Assembly (NCBI RefSeq): GCF_022179305.1
Contig: NZ_BPQP01000018.1
Location: 1 to 64,000, forward strand
Reading direction: 5' to 3'
Source: Methylobacterium iners
GTDB lineage: Bacteria; Pseudomonadota; Alphaproteobacteria; Rhizobiales; Beijerinckiaceae
DNA length: 64,000 nt
Below, one piece after another: positions 9,016 through 18,668 of the stretch (position 1 is the first letter of the stretch; each line of letters opens with the position of its first letter). The translations under genes and the position numbers were made by a program. The notes below the pieces were generated by a model. That model was not told where the DNA came from. It was given only the letters and a program-made list of their open reading frames with translations, and did not search any database.

Positions 9016-9651
9016 GGAAGGGTCCTTAGCAGCCATGCTTCAAGCAGCTGCTGCCGGAACTGTCGACACTCCATGGTTCCTGCGCAATTCGTGCCGAGTA
9101 CGTGCTCATGGGCCCCCGTCGGTAGTCCACCACAGAGCTGCGCATCGTGATCGTCTCGGAAATCATAATGGCAGACGAGTGCGCCGCCTTCACCTATGCG
9201 ACCACGTAAGCGCCTCGGCAGCCGCATCCTGCCCCTGAAAAGTTTTCTGACCGTAGATCTTTGCAGCCGGCTGTACCGACATGCCTGGAAGGTTGGGTCG
9301 CCCTGACATTGACGCGAGCGGCGCGCATCCACGTGGCCGCCGTCATGACGTATCGCCGACGGACCGATCGCTCATACTAACGGCAGCTTTCGCGGTCCAA
9401 CTGACCGTTCAGGTGGCTTTGGCCGAAGGTCCGATTATCGCACCTGTCTGACAAAACACTCGCTTCCAGCTTGTCGACGTAGGACCGCTGCAGGTGATCG
9501 TATCTGCCGTACCAATGGCCTGGCATCTTGTTCGGTGCATCACGCCGTGTACAGCCCCGTCGTTTCTGCTACGGAGGTGCTACGTATTGCGCGAGGCGAT
9601 TAGGGTGGGCGTTGACTCAGACCCCATAAGCCCTTCAAAACGCAACGCGTT
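9016..9651. other. 636-bp gap before tRNA-Gly
   Basis: I see no supported gene. Short frames on both strands lack ribosome sites and family resemblance. The stretch marks the passage from lower-G+C sequence on the left to the GC-rich core on the right. Confidence 0.4.
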
Positions 9652-9726
9652 GCGGGCGTAGTTCAGTGGTAGAACGTCAGCTTCCCAAGCTGAATGTCGT
9701 CGGTTCGATCCCGATCGCCCGCTCCA
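9652..9726 (+). tRNA. tRNA-Gly (anticodon CCC)
   Basis: The full cloverleaf can be drawn. The acceptor stem GCGGGCG (9652-9658) pairs with CGCCCGC (9716-9722); the D arm is GTTCAGTGGTAGAAC; the anticodon stem TCAGC/GCTGA carries loop TTCCCAA with anticodon CCC at 9684-9686; the T arm is GTCGG-TTCGATC-CCGAT. The discriminator base is T9723 and the CCA end is encoded at 9724-9726. It reads GGG codons. Confidence 0.97.
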
Positions 9727-9862
9727 CTCCGTGAGCCCATCCAAGCCTTTCTCAACCTACAGGCCGTAGAAGCCGAGCCATGAGACCGCCGGAGGGCGAT
9801 CGCGGACCTGCGCCCGGCGCTCCGCTTGACCTCGCTCGGCCGGCGCGGCCCGGGATGGATCG

Positions 9863-11368
9863 ATGCTTCTGCGCGTACGCCTGGACGGGAGCCGACCGCG
9901 CCGCTGGCACGGGCTCCTGCTCGACCGGCTCGCCGCGCTGCCGGGCGTCTCGGTCGAGCGGGAGGCCTCGGCCGGGCCGGGGGCCCTGCCGCCCAACGCG
10001 TTTCTGCTGTTCAGGCTTGAGGCGCTGCTCAACCGCCTGCCGCTGACCGGCCTCGCGGCTGAGGCCGGCTCCGACCTGTTCCAGACCCATCCGCCGGCTG
10101 GAACCTCGCCTCCCGACATCGTCATCGACCTCTGCGGCGACGTGCCGGAGATGCCGGGAAGGCGGGTCTGGCGGCTGTCCTACGACGGGCGGACCGGCGA
10201 GGCGGCGCTGCTCTCGAGCCTCCTGGCCGGCCGCGCGCCGATCGTCGCGATAAGCGAGGCGGGACGCGTCGTGGCCTCGGGTCGAGCCGGCACCGAGGCG
10301 CTGGGCAACATCCTGCTCTCCTTCGAGGATGCGTTGATCCGCACGGTCACGCTGCTCGTCGCGGCGGCCTCGGGTGCCGGGCCGGTCCTCCCGCACGCCG
10401 AGGCTATGCCCGTCCAGGGTGAACCTGCCCGCCTCACCGTGAGGGCGCTCGGGGCGCGCGCCACGCGCATGCTGGCCTGGGCGATCCTGCGCCGGCTCTA
10501 TCACCTCTGCTTTCGCGCACCCCATTGGCGGGTCGGCTGGCGCCGCCTCGACGGGCCGGACCTGATCGACCTGCGCGCCCATCCGGCCGAGGGCTGGAGA
10601 GATCTGGCCGACGACGGCCGGCGCTTCTACGCCGACCCCTTCGCCATCGACCATGCCGGGCGCACCTTCCTGTTCGTGGAGGATTACCCCCACGCGACGG
10701 GCAAGGCGGTCATCTCCGCCGTGGCCATCGACCGCTACGGCCCGACGGGGGTCCCGGTCCCGGTGCTGGAGGAGGCCTACCACCTGTCCTATCCGTTCGT
10801 GTTCTTCAGGGACGGCCAGCATTGGATGGTGCCCGAGAGCTGCGCGAACGGAACGGTCGACCTCTACCGCGCCACGGCCTTCCCCGGCGGGTGGGTGAGG
10901 GAGGCGACCCTCGTCGCCGGCGTCACGGCGAGCGACGCGACCCTGGTCGAGCATAGCGGCCGATGGTGGATGTTTGCGACCGTGCAAGACCGGGCCAGCG
11001 ACCCGGCGCTGGTGCGGGGCTCCTATTCCGACGCCCTCCACCTGTGGTCGGCGCCGGATTTCCGCGGCCCCTGGACGGCGCATCCGAAGAATCCGGTCCT
11101 CGTCGACATCGCCTCGGCCCGGCCGGCCGGCGCCATCGTAATGCGGGGCGGGAGCCTGATCCGGCCCGTTCAGGATGGGCGGCGCGGCTACGGCGAGGCG
11201 CTCGCCCTCGCCCGGATCGACCGCCTCGACGCCGAGGGCTACGCCCAGACCGTCGAGACCACTCTTCGGGCGGGGCCGGGCTGGCCCGGCAACCGTCTCC
11301 ACACCCTGAACCGCAGCGGCGACTACGAGTTCATCGACGGCTCGCGGCGCTCGCCGCGCCTGCCCTAG
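9863..11368 (+). CDS. Putative glycosyltransferase with GINT1-like N-terminal domain
   Basis: The protein (501 aa) resembles bacterial relatives of the plant glucosamine inositolphosphorylceramide transferase N-terminal domain, often annotated as formyl-transferase-like. Residues about 1-200 are a variable N-terminal part. Residues about 245-480 carry repeated beta-propeller-like motifs (RFYADPFAI, FLFVEDY, YHLSYPFVF, WMVPES, SDATLVEHSGRWWMF) as in five-bladed glycosidase-like folds. No signal peptide is evident. The gene stands alone between the tRNA and the convergent nadB. It may act on polysaccharide or glycolipid sugars, but the reaction is not known to me. Confidence 0.65.
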   Translation: MLLRVRLDGSRPRRWHGLLLDRLAALPGVSVEREASAGPGALPPNAFLLFRLEALLNRLPLTGLAAEAGSDLFQTHPPAGTSPPDIVIDLCGDVPEMPGRRVWRLSYDGRTGEAALLSSLLAGRAPIVAISEAGRVVASGRAGTEALGNILLSFEDALIRTVTLLVAAASGAGPVLPHAEAMPVQGEPARLTVRALGARATRMLAWAILRRLYHLCFRAPHWRVGWRRLDGPDLIDLRAHPAEGWRDLADDGRRFYADPFAIDHAGRTFLFVEDYPHATGKAVISAVAIDRYGPTGVPVPVLEEAYHLSYPFVFFRDGQHWMVPESCANGTVDLYRATAFPGGWVREATLVAGVTASDATLVEHSGRWWMFATVQDRASDPALVRGSYSDALHLWSAPDFRGPWTAHPKNPVLVDIASARPAGAIVMRGGSLIRPVQDGRRGYGEALALARIDRLDAEGYAQTVETTLRAGPGWPGNRLHTLNRSGDYEFIDGSRRSPRLP

Positions 11369-11386
11369 CCACGCAGCGCCTGAGGT

Positions 11387-12919
11387 TCAGGCGCCGAGCG
11401 CCGCCTCGACGGGGTGGATCTCGCCGAGACGCGCCCAAACCTCCATGAGCGTGGTCTCGGTGTGCCGGGCCAGCTCCTGCCCGGGATGGTCGCTGCGCCA
11501 ATGGGCGCCCCGGCTCTCAGTGCGGGCCAGCGCCGAAACGGCGACGAGGAGCCCCGTGAGGGCGGCATCGGAACCCGCCTGGGCGGCGGGCGCGAGGCGG
11601 CGCACGGCCCGCGCGAGGCCGTCGGCATCGCGCACGACGCCGACATCCCGCTCCATCAGGGCGCGGATCGTGCCGAGATCCGATGCCGCGGGCGACGCTT
11701 CCCTGACCTCGGCGCCGGATGGAAGCGGCGCGGGGACGGCGTCGACCGCCTCGGCGATCCAGCCCGCGAAGGCCAGCGCCTCGAGGAGCGAGTTGCTGGC
11801 GAGCCGGTTGGCGCCGTGCAGACCCGTCGAGGCGACCTCGCCGCAGGCGAAGAGGCCGGGCACGCTGCTCGCGCCGCGAGCGTCCACCCGGATGCCGCCC
11901 ATGTGGTAGTGCGCCGCCGGCCGCACCGGGATCGGCTGCCGGGCCGGGTCGATGCCGGCCGCTGCGCAGAGCCCGGCCACAGTGGGAAACCTGGCGGGCA
12001 TCCGGGCGCCGAGGGCACCGCGGCAATCGAGAAAGACCTGCGCGCCGGCCTGGAAGATCGCGCGGGCGACGACGTCGCGGGCGGCGAGGTCGCCGCCGTC
12101 GATGCCCGCCATCACCGGCCGGCCTGCCGCGTCGATCAGCGTCGCGCCTTCGCCGCGCAGCGCCTCGGTGGCGAGCGGCATCGGGTCGGGGCCCGCCGCG
12201 ATGGCGGTCGGGTGGAACTGCACGAATTCCATGTCGCGCATCACCGCCCCGGCCCGCGCCGCCAGGGCGAGCCCGGCGCCGACGGCACCCCGGGGATTGG
12301 TGGTCGAGGCGTAGAGGGCGCCGAGCCCACCGGTGGCGAGCACCACGGCGCGCGCCGGGATGCGGAAGGCGGCGCCGTCGCGCTCGCAGACGATCCCGGA
12401 GACCGCACCGTGCGGGTCTTGGATGAGGCTTCGCACCTGAGCGGCGACCACGTCGATCGACGGCGCGGCGAGCACCGCCCGCACCAAGCCTTCGAGCACC
12501 ATCCGGCCGGTGGAATCACCCCCCGCCCGCACGATCCGCCGCCGGGAATGGGCGGCCTCCAGCCCCAGCGCCAGGGCGCCGTCCGCGTCGCGATCGAAGG
12601 CGATGCCGAGATCGACGAGCCAGTCGATCAGGCCGGGACCCGCCGCCGCGACGCGTGCCGCGACCTGCCGGTCGGTCAGGCCGGCGCCCGCCGCCGCGGT
12701 ATCGGCCGCGTGCAGGGCAGGCGCGTCGTCGGCCGCGATGGCCGCGGCGATGCCGCCCTGCGCCCAGCCCGTCGCGGTGCCGAGCCCGAGGGGGGAAGCG
12801 GTGACGAGGGTGACGGGCCGGGGAGCGAGGCGCAGGACCGTGGCGAGGCCCGCGACCCCGCCGCCGACCACCACGATGCGGTCGGAAGACGGGCGGGGCA
12901 GGGGGGTATGGGCGTTCAT
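11387..12919 (-). CDS. nadB: L-aspartate oxidase
   Basis: NadB oxidises L-aspartate to iminoaspartate, the first step of de novo NAD synthesis; NadA then makes quinolinate. The FAD motif GGGVAG is at 19-24, and the succinate-dehydrogenase-like blocks are present ([44 protein letters not shown]). The true start is the ATG at 12917-12919, which overlaps the nadA stop by four bases (ATGA), indicating translational coupling. The open frame upstream of it is only the antisense of nadA sequence. At 510 residues it is of normal length. nadC, commonly the third gene of this operon, is not here; a rightward gene lies just after nadB. Confidence 0.95.
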   Translation of the reverse strand: MNAHTPLPRPSSDRIVVVGGGVAGLATVLRLAPRPVTLVTASPLGLGTATGWAQGGIAAAIAADDAPALHAADTAAAGAGLTDRQVAARVAAAGPGLIDWLVDLGIAFDRDADGALALGLEAAHSRRRIVRAGGDSTGRMVLEGLVRAVLAAPSIDVVAAQVRSLIQDPHGAVSGIVCERDGAAFRIPARAVVLATGGLGALYASTTNPRGAVGAGLALAARAGAVMRDMEFVQFHPTAIAAGPDPMPLATEALRGEGATLIDAAGRPVMAGIDGGDLAARDVVARAIFQAGAQVFLDCRGALGARMPARFPTVAGLCAAAGIDPARQPIPVRPAAHYHMGGIRVDARGASSVPGLFACGEVASTGLHGANRLASNSLLEALAFAGWIAEAVDAVPAPLPSGAEVREASPAASDLGTIRALMERDVGVVRDADGLARAVRRLAPAAQAGSDAALTGLLVAVSALARTESRGAHWRSDHPGQELARHTETTLMEVWARLGEIHPVEAALGA

Positions 12920-13926
12920 CGCGGGCGCACCGCGAGCATGCGCTCCACCGCCAGCCGGGCGCGATCCGCGAGCTCGGGCTCGACCGTGACCTCCTGGGTC
13001 AGCGTCTCGAGGGCGTGACGGATGTTCCGCAACGTGATCCGCTTCATGTGCGGGCAGAGGTTGCAGGGCTTCACGAACTCGATGTCGGGATTGGCCGCCG
13101 CGATGTTGTCGGCCATCGAGCACTCGGTGACGAGCACGACCTGGGCGGGCCGCCTCTCGGTGACGAAGTTCATCATCATCGCGGTCGAACCGGAGAAGTC
13201 CGACTCGGCGACGACGTCCGGCGGGCATTCGGGATGGGCGATGACGGTAATGCCGGGATAGCTGTCGCGGACCTCGCGGATGTCCGCGGGGGTGAAGCGC
13301 TCATGCACCTCGCAATGCCCGGCCCAGGTCAGGATCTCGACCTCCGGCACCAGGGCCTGAACGTTGCGCGCCAGGAACTCGTCCGGGATCATCAGCACTC
13401 GGGGCGCGTTCAGCGAGCGCACGACCTCGACGGCGTTGCCGGAGGTGCAGCAGATGTCCGATTCCGCCTTCACCGCGGCCGAGGTGTTCACGTAGGTCAC
13501 GATCGGCACGCCCGGATACTTGGCGCGCAAGCCTCGCACGTCGGCGGCGGTGATCGAATCGGCGAGCGAGCAGCCGGCGCGCAGATCCGGGATCAGCACC
13601 GTCTTGCCCGGGTTCAGGAGCTTGGCCGTCTCGGCCATGAAGTGGACGCCGGCGAGCACGATCACGTCGGCATCGACCTTCGCGGCCTCGCGGGCGAGCG
13701 CCAGGCTGTCGCCCACGATATCGGCGACCGTGTGGAAGATCTCCGGCGCCTGGTAGTTGTGGGCCAGCACCACCGCGTTGCGGCTCCGCTTCAGCGCGAG
13801 GATCGCCTCGACGTCGCCGGCGAGCGCCGGCCACTCGATGGCAGGCACGTGCCGGCTGACCCGGGCATAGACCTCGGGCAGGGGCAGGGCAGGGGCCCGG
13901 CCGAGGGGTGAAAGAGTCGCCGCCAT
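12916..13926 (-). CDS. nadA: Quinolinate synthase
   Basis: NadA condenses iminoaspartate with dihydroxyacetone phosphate to quinolinate using a [4Fe-4S] cluster. Three cysteines line up with the cluster ligands of the E. coli enzyme: C119 (RAGCSLAD), C205 (WAGHCEVH) and C291 (NLCPHMKR). The substrate-binding [14 protein letters not shown] and FSGSTAMMM blocks are all present in its 336 residues. The ATG at 13924-13926 is 15 bp from a perfect inverted repeat that looks like a NadQ operator. It is the first gene of a nadA-nadB operon. Confidence 0.96.
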   Translation of the reverse strand: MAATLSPLGRAPALPLPEVYARVSRHVPAIEWPALAGDVEAILALKRSRNAVVLAHNYQAPEIFHTVADIVGDSLALAREAAKVDADVIVLAGVHFMAETAKLLNPGKTVLIPDLRAGCSLADSITAADVRGLRAKYPGVPIVTYVNTSAAVKAESDICCTSGNAVEVVRSLNAPRVLMIPDEFLARNVQALVPEVEILTWAGHCEVHERFTPADIREVRDSYPGITVIAHPECPPDVVAESDFSGSTAMMMNFVTERRPAQVVLVTECSMADNIAAANPDIEFVKPCNLCPHMKRITLRNIRHALETLTQEVTVEPELADRARLAVERMLAVRPR

Positions 13927-13941
13927 GACGCGTCCTCAGTT

Positions 13942-13958
13942 ATGCTCAAAATGAGCAT
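13942..13958. promoter_or_regulatory. Putative NadQ operator 1 upstream of nadA
   Basis: Perfect 17-bp inverted repeat ATGCTCA-AAA-TGAGCAT, centred 24 bp upstream of the nadA start codon. Palindromes of this type precede nad genes in alphaproteobacteria and are ascribed to the repressor NadQ; a NadQ-like gene lies at 16.8-17.8 kb. Confidence 0.75.
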
Positions 13959-14000
13959 TGTGCCGCCTAACTTAGTGGTGCCCACCGCCCTTGTCCAGAT

Positions 14001-14017
14001 ATGCTGAGATTGAGCAT
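14001..14017. promoter_or_regulatory. Putative NadQ operator 2 between nadA and the GGDEF-EAL gene
   Basis: ATGCTGA-GAT-TGAGCAT has the same 17-bp architecture as operator 1 with one mismatch between arms; the outer ends extend the palindrome (ATATGCT/AGCATAT, 13999-14019). The centres of the two sites are 59 bp apart, so cooperative binding on similar faces of the helix is possible. Confidence 0.65.
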
Positions 14018-14313
14018 ATCGATTTCGCGACGCAGTCCCTCGGCCGTTCGTCTGTCTTGCGTGCCCGGCCACGGACCGCAGTTCCCCTCCCGCACCATCA
14101 TCCGGATTCTCGTCCGCAGCGATGCGCGCGGCGGGCGCCGACGAGCCGGATGACGATTTCCGCCGGTGGCGAACGGGTTTGCGGGGACGACGGGCCCCGC
14201 GCCTTCGACTGTTAACCCAAGATAAAGTGGCCGCTGCTTCGCTCTGCCGCTGAATGCCGGCGATGGGCGGCCCGTCACACGAGGCGGGCCGCGCGGACAG
14301 CCTTCCATTGAGG

Positions 14314-16701
14314 ATGCACCCCTTGCTCAGGGTCACCGACGCTCTCCCGACCGAGCATGATCCCTACGCCCTCGCGGCGGCCCTCGTCCTCTGCCTTCTC
14401 GCCTCCCTGACGACCCTGGGCCTGCTGAGCCACGCCCGCAGGACGGGCTCGACGGCCTGGCTCGTGGCTGCCGCGATCGTGTGCGGATTCGGGATCTGGG
14501 CGACGCATCTCACGGGGCTGCAGGCCTTCCGTTCCGACCTGCCCAACGGCTTCGCGGCTCTCCCGACGCTGGTCGCCCTGACGACGGCGATCGCGCTGGC
14601 CGGCCTCGGGCTCCTGATCGCCCTGGCGCCGCGCCGGGGTGCGTCCTGGCTCGGCGGCGCCGTCCTCGGTGGCGGCATCGCGCTCGCCCATTCCGCCGGC
14701 ATGGCCGGTTTCGAGATCCCAGGGCGACTCGACCGGAATCTTCTCGTCACCTGCGGCGCTGTCGCCCTCGCCCTGATCCTGGCCGCTGCAGCCGTGAGGG
14801 TCGCCGTCGGCGGGCGCGGATGGCGACGCGGGCTCCTCGCCATCCTCCTCCTGGCCGGGGCGATTGCGGGCTACCACCTCGCGGCCATGTCGGCGGTGAC
14901 CGCCGTGGCGGATTCCTTGGTCGGGTTGTCCTCGACCGCGAGGGTCACACGGTGGGTGGTGGTCGCGGTCACGGGCGTCGGCTTCGCGATCCTGCTCCTG
15001 ACGGCCGCGGCGCTCCTCGTGGACAAGATCGACCGCTATCGCTCGGCCCTCGACGGCGAGCGGATGCGCGGCCTCGTCAACGCCGTCGCGGAAGGTCTGC
15101 TCCTGTGTCGGGGTACCACGATCGTGACCGCCAACCCGAGCTTCGCGGCGCTCGCGGGAGAAGCGGCCGAGGACTTGGCCGGCCTGCCGCTCGACAGGTT
15201 CCTGTCCGAGGAGGCGGTTCGCGATACCCTGCTCGGCGCCCCGGGCCAGCCGATCGAGACGGTTCTCCGGCGCGGTGACGGGGAGGGCGTCGCCGTCGAG
15301 CTCATCCTCCAGCCGATCGAGTTCCGCGGCGCCACCCACAACGCCATCGCCGTGCGCGACCTGCGCGAACGCAAGAAGGCGGAGGAGGACATCCGCTTCC
15401 TGGCTCAGCACGACGCGCTGACCGGGCTGCCGAACCGGGCCTCGTTCATGCAAGGCCTCGAGGCGGCCATCGCGGGCGCCGCACCCGGTGAGCGCGTCGC
15501 GGTGATCTGCCTCGGCCTCGACCGCTTCAAGAAGACGAACGACCTGTTCGGCCAGGCCTCCGGGGACGCCGTGCTGCAGGGCGTGGCACGCTGCGTCGCC
15601 GGCGCCCTCGACGAGGGCCAGAGCCTCGCCAGGCTCGGCGGCGACGAGTTCGGCATCGTGGTGGCAGGGATCGCCGACCTCGCCGGCGCCGTCCGCGTCG
15701 CGGAGGCCATCCTCCGGTCGCTGGGCGGCGCGGGGACGGCATCCGGTCCCCTCGTCGCCGCGAGCATCGGGATCGCCCTGTGGCCCGACCCCGCGACCGA
15801 CGCGGCCGCCCTCCTCGGCGACGCGACCACCGCGCTCGATCGCGCCAAGGCGGAGGGCGGCGGCCTCTGCCGCATCTTCGATCCCGAGATGGGCGCCCGG
15901 GTCCGGGAGCGGCGCATCCTGGAACACGATCTGCGCTTCGCCGTCGAGCGCGGCCAGTTCCACCTCGTCTATCAGCCGCAGACCGCCATCGAGACGGGCG
16001 AGGTCATCGGCTTCGAGGTCCTCCTGCGCTGGCACCACCCCGAGCGCGGGAACGTGCCCCCGGACCGCTTCATCCAGATCGCGGAGGAGACCGGGAGCAT
16101 CGAGGCGGTCGGCGAATGGGTGCTGCGGACCGCCTGCCGCGAGGCCGCGTCCTGGACCCAGCCCCTGCGGATCGCGGTCAACGTCTCCGCCGTCCAGATC
16201 CACAGCGCCCGCCTCTCGGGCCTCGTCCGCGAGATCCTCGTCGAAACCGGACTGGCGCCGGAGCGCCTCGAACTGGAGATCACCGAGACGGCGCTGATCC
16301 GCGATTTCGACCGGGCGCTCGCCTCGCTGCACCTCCTGAAGGCGCTCGGCGTGCGCATCGCCATGGACGATTTCGGGACGGGCTACTCCTCGCTCTCGAA
16401 CCTGCGCGCCTTCCCCTTCGACAAGATCAAGATTGACCGCTCCTTCATCATGTCGGTGGACAGCAACGACCAGGCCGCGGCGATCGTCCGGGCCGTGATG
16501 GGCCTCGGACGCGGCCTCGCCCTTCCGGTGCTGGCGGAGGGCGTCGAGACCCAGGGCGAGCTCGCCTTCCTGATGAACGAGGGCTGCCAGGAAGCCCAGG
16601 GCTACCTGATGGGCAAGCCGGCGCTGATCTCGCACTTCGCCCACGTCGTCGACGAGGAAACGACTGCCGAAGACGGCAAGAGGCGGAAGTCGGCCGCATG
16701 A
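14314..16701 (+). CDS. MHYT-PAS-GGDEF-EAL membrane protein (c-di-GMP turnover)
   Basis: This membrane-bound bifunctional protein can be expected to make and/or degrade c-di-GMP. The N-terminal part (to about residue 240) has roughly seven transmembrane helices of a MHYT-type sensor, whose motifs are degenerate (THLTGL, AHSAGM, YHLAAM): histidines are kept but the leading methionines are lost. A PAS domain follows, then GGDEF (RLGGDEF intact, no RxxD inhibitory site), then EAL. The EAL motif reads EVLLRW, and the other catalytic blocks NVSAVQ, ETALIRD, DDFGTGYSS, KIDRSF and EGVE are all present. The start is uncertain: the ATG at 14314 has GAGG too close, whereas TTG at 14323 has it at a good distance. 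It is divergent from nadA. Confidence 0.88.
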   Translation: MHPLLRVTDALPTEHDPYALAAALVLCLLASLTTLGLLSHARRTGSTAWLVAAAIVCGFGIWATHLTGLQAFRSDLPNGFAALPTLVALTTAIALAGLGLLIALAPRRGASWLGGAVLGGGIALAHSAGMAGFEIPGRLDRNLLVTCGAVALALILAAAAVRVAVGGRGWRRGLLAILLLAGAIAGYHLAAMSAVTAVADSLVGLSSTARVTRWVVVAVTGVGFAILLLTAAALLVDKIDRYRSALDGERMRGLVNAVAEGLLLCRGTTIVTANPSFAALAGEAAEDLAGLPLDRFLSEEAVRDTLLGAPGQPIETVLRRGDGEGVAVELILQPIEFRGATHNAIAVRDLRERKKAEEDIRFLAQHDALTGLPNRASFMQGLEAAIAGAAPGERVAVICLGLDRFKKTNDLFGQASGDAVLQGVARCVAGALDEGQSLARLGGDEFGIVVAGIADLAGAVRVAEAILRSLGGAGTASGPLVAASIGIALWPDPATDAAALLGDATTALDRAKAEGGGLCRIFDPEMGARVRERRILEHDLRFAVERGQFHLVYQPQTAIETGEVIGFEVLLRWHHPERGNVPPDRFIQIAEETGSIEAVGEWVLRTACREAASWTQPLRIAVNVSAVQIHSARLSGLVREILVETGLAPERLELEITETALIRDFDRALASLHLLKALGVRIAMDDFGTGYSSLSNLRAFPFDKIKIDRSFIMSVDSNDQAAAIVRAVMGLGRGLALPVLAEGVETQGELAFLMNEGCQEAQGYLMGKPALISHFAHVVDEETTAEDGKRRKSAA

Positions 16702-16773
16702 CGGAGAACTCGGCTGAGCCCCAACCTCCGGTCGATCCGAGGGAGGAGCCAGGGCCGGGCGCGAAAGTCAGAC

Positions 16774-17760
16774 TCAAACCCGGCGCGAGGGCGTCAGCCT
16801 GAAACCCGGCGCAGGTCGCTCCAGCAGCACCTCGCGGCGGAAGCGGACGAGGCGCGCGGGGCGGCCGGCGGTGCCGCTCGTGACGTCGTCGGTCTCCTCG
16901 ACGAGGCCCTGCTGGGCCACGAGCCGGCGGAAGTTCTGCTTGTGCAGCATCGTGCCCGACAGCGCCTCCACCGTGCGCTGGAGCTGGAACAGGGTGAAGG
17001 TCGGCGGCATCAGCTCGAAGACCACGGGCCGGTACTTGATCTTGCCCCGCAGGCGCCCGATCGCGGTGGCGAGCACGCGGCGATGGTCGAGCGCCATGGG
17101 ATGTCCGGTGACCTCCGTCTCCGCCGCCTCGCCGGACTGTCCCTGCGCCTCCGGAATCAGCCGGGCCTCGAACAGAAGCTCGTAGCGCTCGAGCACGCGC
17201 TCCTCGTTCCAGGCGGCGCCGTATGGGCCGAAAGTGAGGCCGAGCCGGTCCTCCCGGCGGCGGCGCAGCTTCGGGTCCGCCGGTTCCGCCGCCCAGGCCA
17301 GGAGCTTCGGCTCGATCTCGTCGAGGGAGGCGGGGCGTCCGGCGCGCCAATCCTCCCAGGGCAGGTAGCGGTACCAGTTGCGCCAGGAGGCCTCGGCGAG
17401 GCCCGCCGGCCGGACCTCGCGCACCAGGGCGAGGTAGGCCACGGAGAGCGAGTGCAGCCCGTCGGGATCGTCGCCGCGGCGGTCGCGGTCGCCGAAGGTG
17501 TAGAGCTGCTCGACATAGCCGAGCCGCTGATGGGTCTGCTGCTCCACCCAGGCGCGCAGGCCGCGCTCCAGGGTCGCGTGCTCGGGCACGAGCGGCCCGG
17601 CCGGCAGACCGTCGCCGCGGCCGCTCGCCTGTCCGGCGACCTGCACGGTGAGCGCACGGGGCTCGCCGTCCGTCGCCGCCACGATGACCGCCACGAGGCC
17701 GACCGCCGAGGGATTGGGGACTTGGGCGTCCCCGCCCCGAAGCGACTCCCCGGTCGTCAT
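16774..17760 (-). CDS. nadQ: NadQ-like transcriptional regulator (degenerate Nudix domain plus winged helix)
   Basis: The protein (328 aa) fits the COG4111/NadQ family, relatives of NrtR that sense an NAD-related ligand and repress nad genes. Residues about 18-150 form a Nudix-like fold (VGLVAVIVAATDGEP opening strand), but the Nudix box is broken: the expected REx2EE catalytic pattern reads as RAWVEQQT, consistent with ligand sensing rather than hydrolysis. The C-terminal part (about 215-320) is a winged helix as in NrtR (FELMPPTFTLFQLQRTVEAL, NFRRLV, GRPARLVRFRRE). The start is the ATG at 17758-17760. It is convergent with the GGDEF-EAL gene and divergent from thiE. The function as a nadAB repressor is inferred from family and from the two palindromes upstream of nadA. 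Confidence 0.8.
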   Translation of the reverse strand: MTTGESLRGGDAQVPNPSAVGLVAVIVAATDGEPRALTVQVAGQASGRGDGLPAGPLVPEHATLERGLRAWVEQQTHQRLGYVEQLYTFGDRDRRGDDPDGLHSLSVAYLALVREVRPAGLAEASWRNWYRYLPWEDWRAGRPASLDEIEPKLLAWAAEPADPKLRRRREDRLGLTFGPYGAAWNEERVLERYELLFEARLIPEAQGQSGEAAETEVTGHPMALDHRRVLATAIGRLRGKIKYRPVVFELMPPTFTLFQLQRTVEALSGTMLHKQNFRRLVAQQGLVEETDDVTSGTAGRPARLVRFRREVLLERPAPGFRLTPSRRV

Positions 17761-17934
17761 CGTCAATCCCGCCCCTCTCCCGATCCTTCGCTATAGCGGC
17801 AGACCGGCGCGGGGCGTCAACGCCGCGCGTCGGCGCAGGGGCGGATTCCCACTGGTCCCGCAGCGCCTTGCCAGCGGGTAAGGCCTTGGTTGTAATGGCG
17901 CGGCGTCGGCGATCCGTTGGGGCACCGAGGGGCG

Positions 17935-18639
17935 ATGGCTTTGCGCGACACCCATGACCAGACGCCGGTGGACCTGCGCCTCTACGGCATCCTCGATACG
18001 GCCTTCTGCGGGCTCGACGGGCGGCGCCTCGGCGAGATGGCCGCAGCGGCGGTCGCCGGAGGCTGCACCCTCCTGCAGTACCGGGAAAAGGACATCGCGG
18101 ACGCCCGGGCGGCGCTGGCGCGCATCCGCACCATCCGGGCCTCGCTCGCGGAGAGCGGCGTGCCGCTCCTCGTCAACGACCGGGTCGACCTCGCGCTCGC
18201 GGCCGAGGTCGAGGGCGTCCATCTCGGCCAGAGCGACCTGCACCCCGCCGATGCTCGTCGCCTGCTCGGCCCCGGCGCCGTCATCGGCCTGACCCTGAAG
18301 ACCGGCGCGCAGGCCGACGAACTCTACCGGTTGCCGGTCGATTACGCCTGCATCGGCGGCGTCTTCGCCACGCGCAGCAAGGACAACCCCGACCCGCCGG
18401 TCGGCCTCGACGGGTTCGGGCGGATCGCCTTCCGGGCGCGGCTCGCCCGCGGCACGAACCTGCCGCTCGGCGCCATCGCGGGAATCGATTCCAGCAACGC
18501 GGCGGCGACCATCGCGGCGGGGGCCGACGGCGTCGCCGTCATCTCGGCCCTGTTCGGCGGCGACGCCGTGGAGGGCAGGGCCCGCGACCTGCGCCATCGG
18601 ATCGATTCGGCGCTCGCCGCCCGCAAGGGGGCGGCGTAA
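17935..18639 (+). CDS. thiE: Thiamine-phosphate synthase
   Basis: ThiE joins hydroxymethylpyrimidine pyrophosphate and thiazole phosphate into thiamine monophosphate. Family blocks are clear: [44 protein letters not shown], and the terminal [25 protein letters not shown]. At 234 residues it is slightly longer than usual at the N-terminus. The start is the ATG at 17935 (GAGGGG just upstream); a TTG six codons earlier is also open. thiD follows 29 bp downstream, forming a two-gene operon. I see no THI-box (TPP riboswitch) before it. Confidence 0.93.
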   Translation: MALRDTHDQTPVDLRLYGILDTAFCGLDGRRLGEMAAAAVAGGCTLLQYREKDIADARAALARIRTIRASLAESGVPLLVNDRVDLALAAEVEGVHLGQSDLHPADARRLLGPGAVIGLTLKTGAQADELYRLPVDYACIGGVFATRSKDNPDPPVGLDGFGRIAFRARLARGTNLPLGAIAGIDSSNAAATIAAGADGVAVISALFGGDAVEGRARDLRHRIDSALAARKGAA

Positions 18640-18668
18640 GCTCGCCTCGAGGAAACAAGGTCGCCGCC

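Noticed and set aside
9652-9726. tRNA-Gly as a phage attachment site
   Set aside because: No integrase, no repeat of the tRNA 3' end seen in the window, and the lower-G+C block is on the 5' side, opposite to the usual orientation.
9752-11302. 516-codon antisense frame opposite the GINT1-like gene
   Set aside because: Same antisense effect; the plus frame has coherent propeller motifs.
14275-16644. 789-codon antisense frame opposite the GGDEF-EAL gene
   Set aside because: GC-rich third positions keep the antisense open; its composition is Arg/Gly/Glu/His-rich with no domain, whereas the plus frame has intact GGDEF and EAL motifs.
17761-17934. TPP riboswitch before thiE
   Set aside because: The conserved CUGAGA and ACCUGA-like elements of a THI box are not present in the 174-bp gap.
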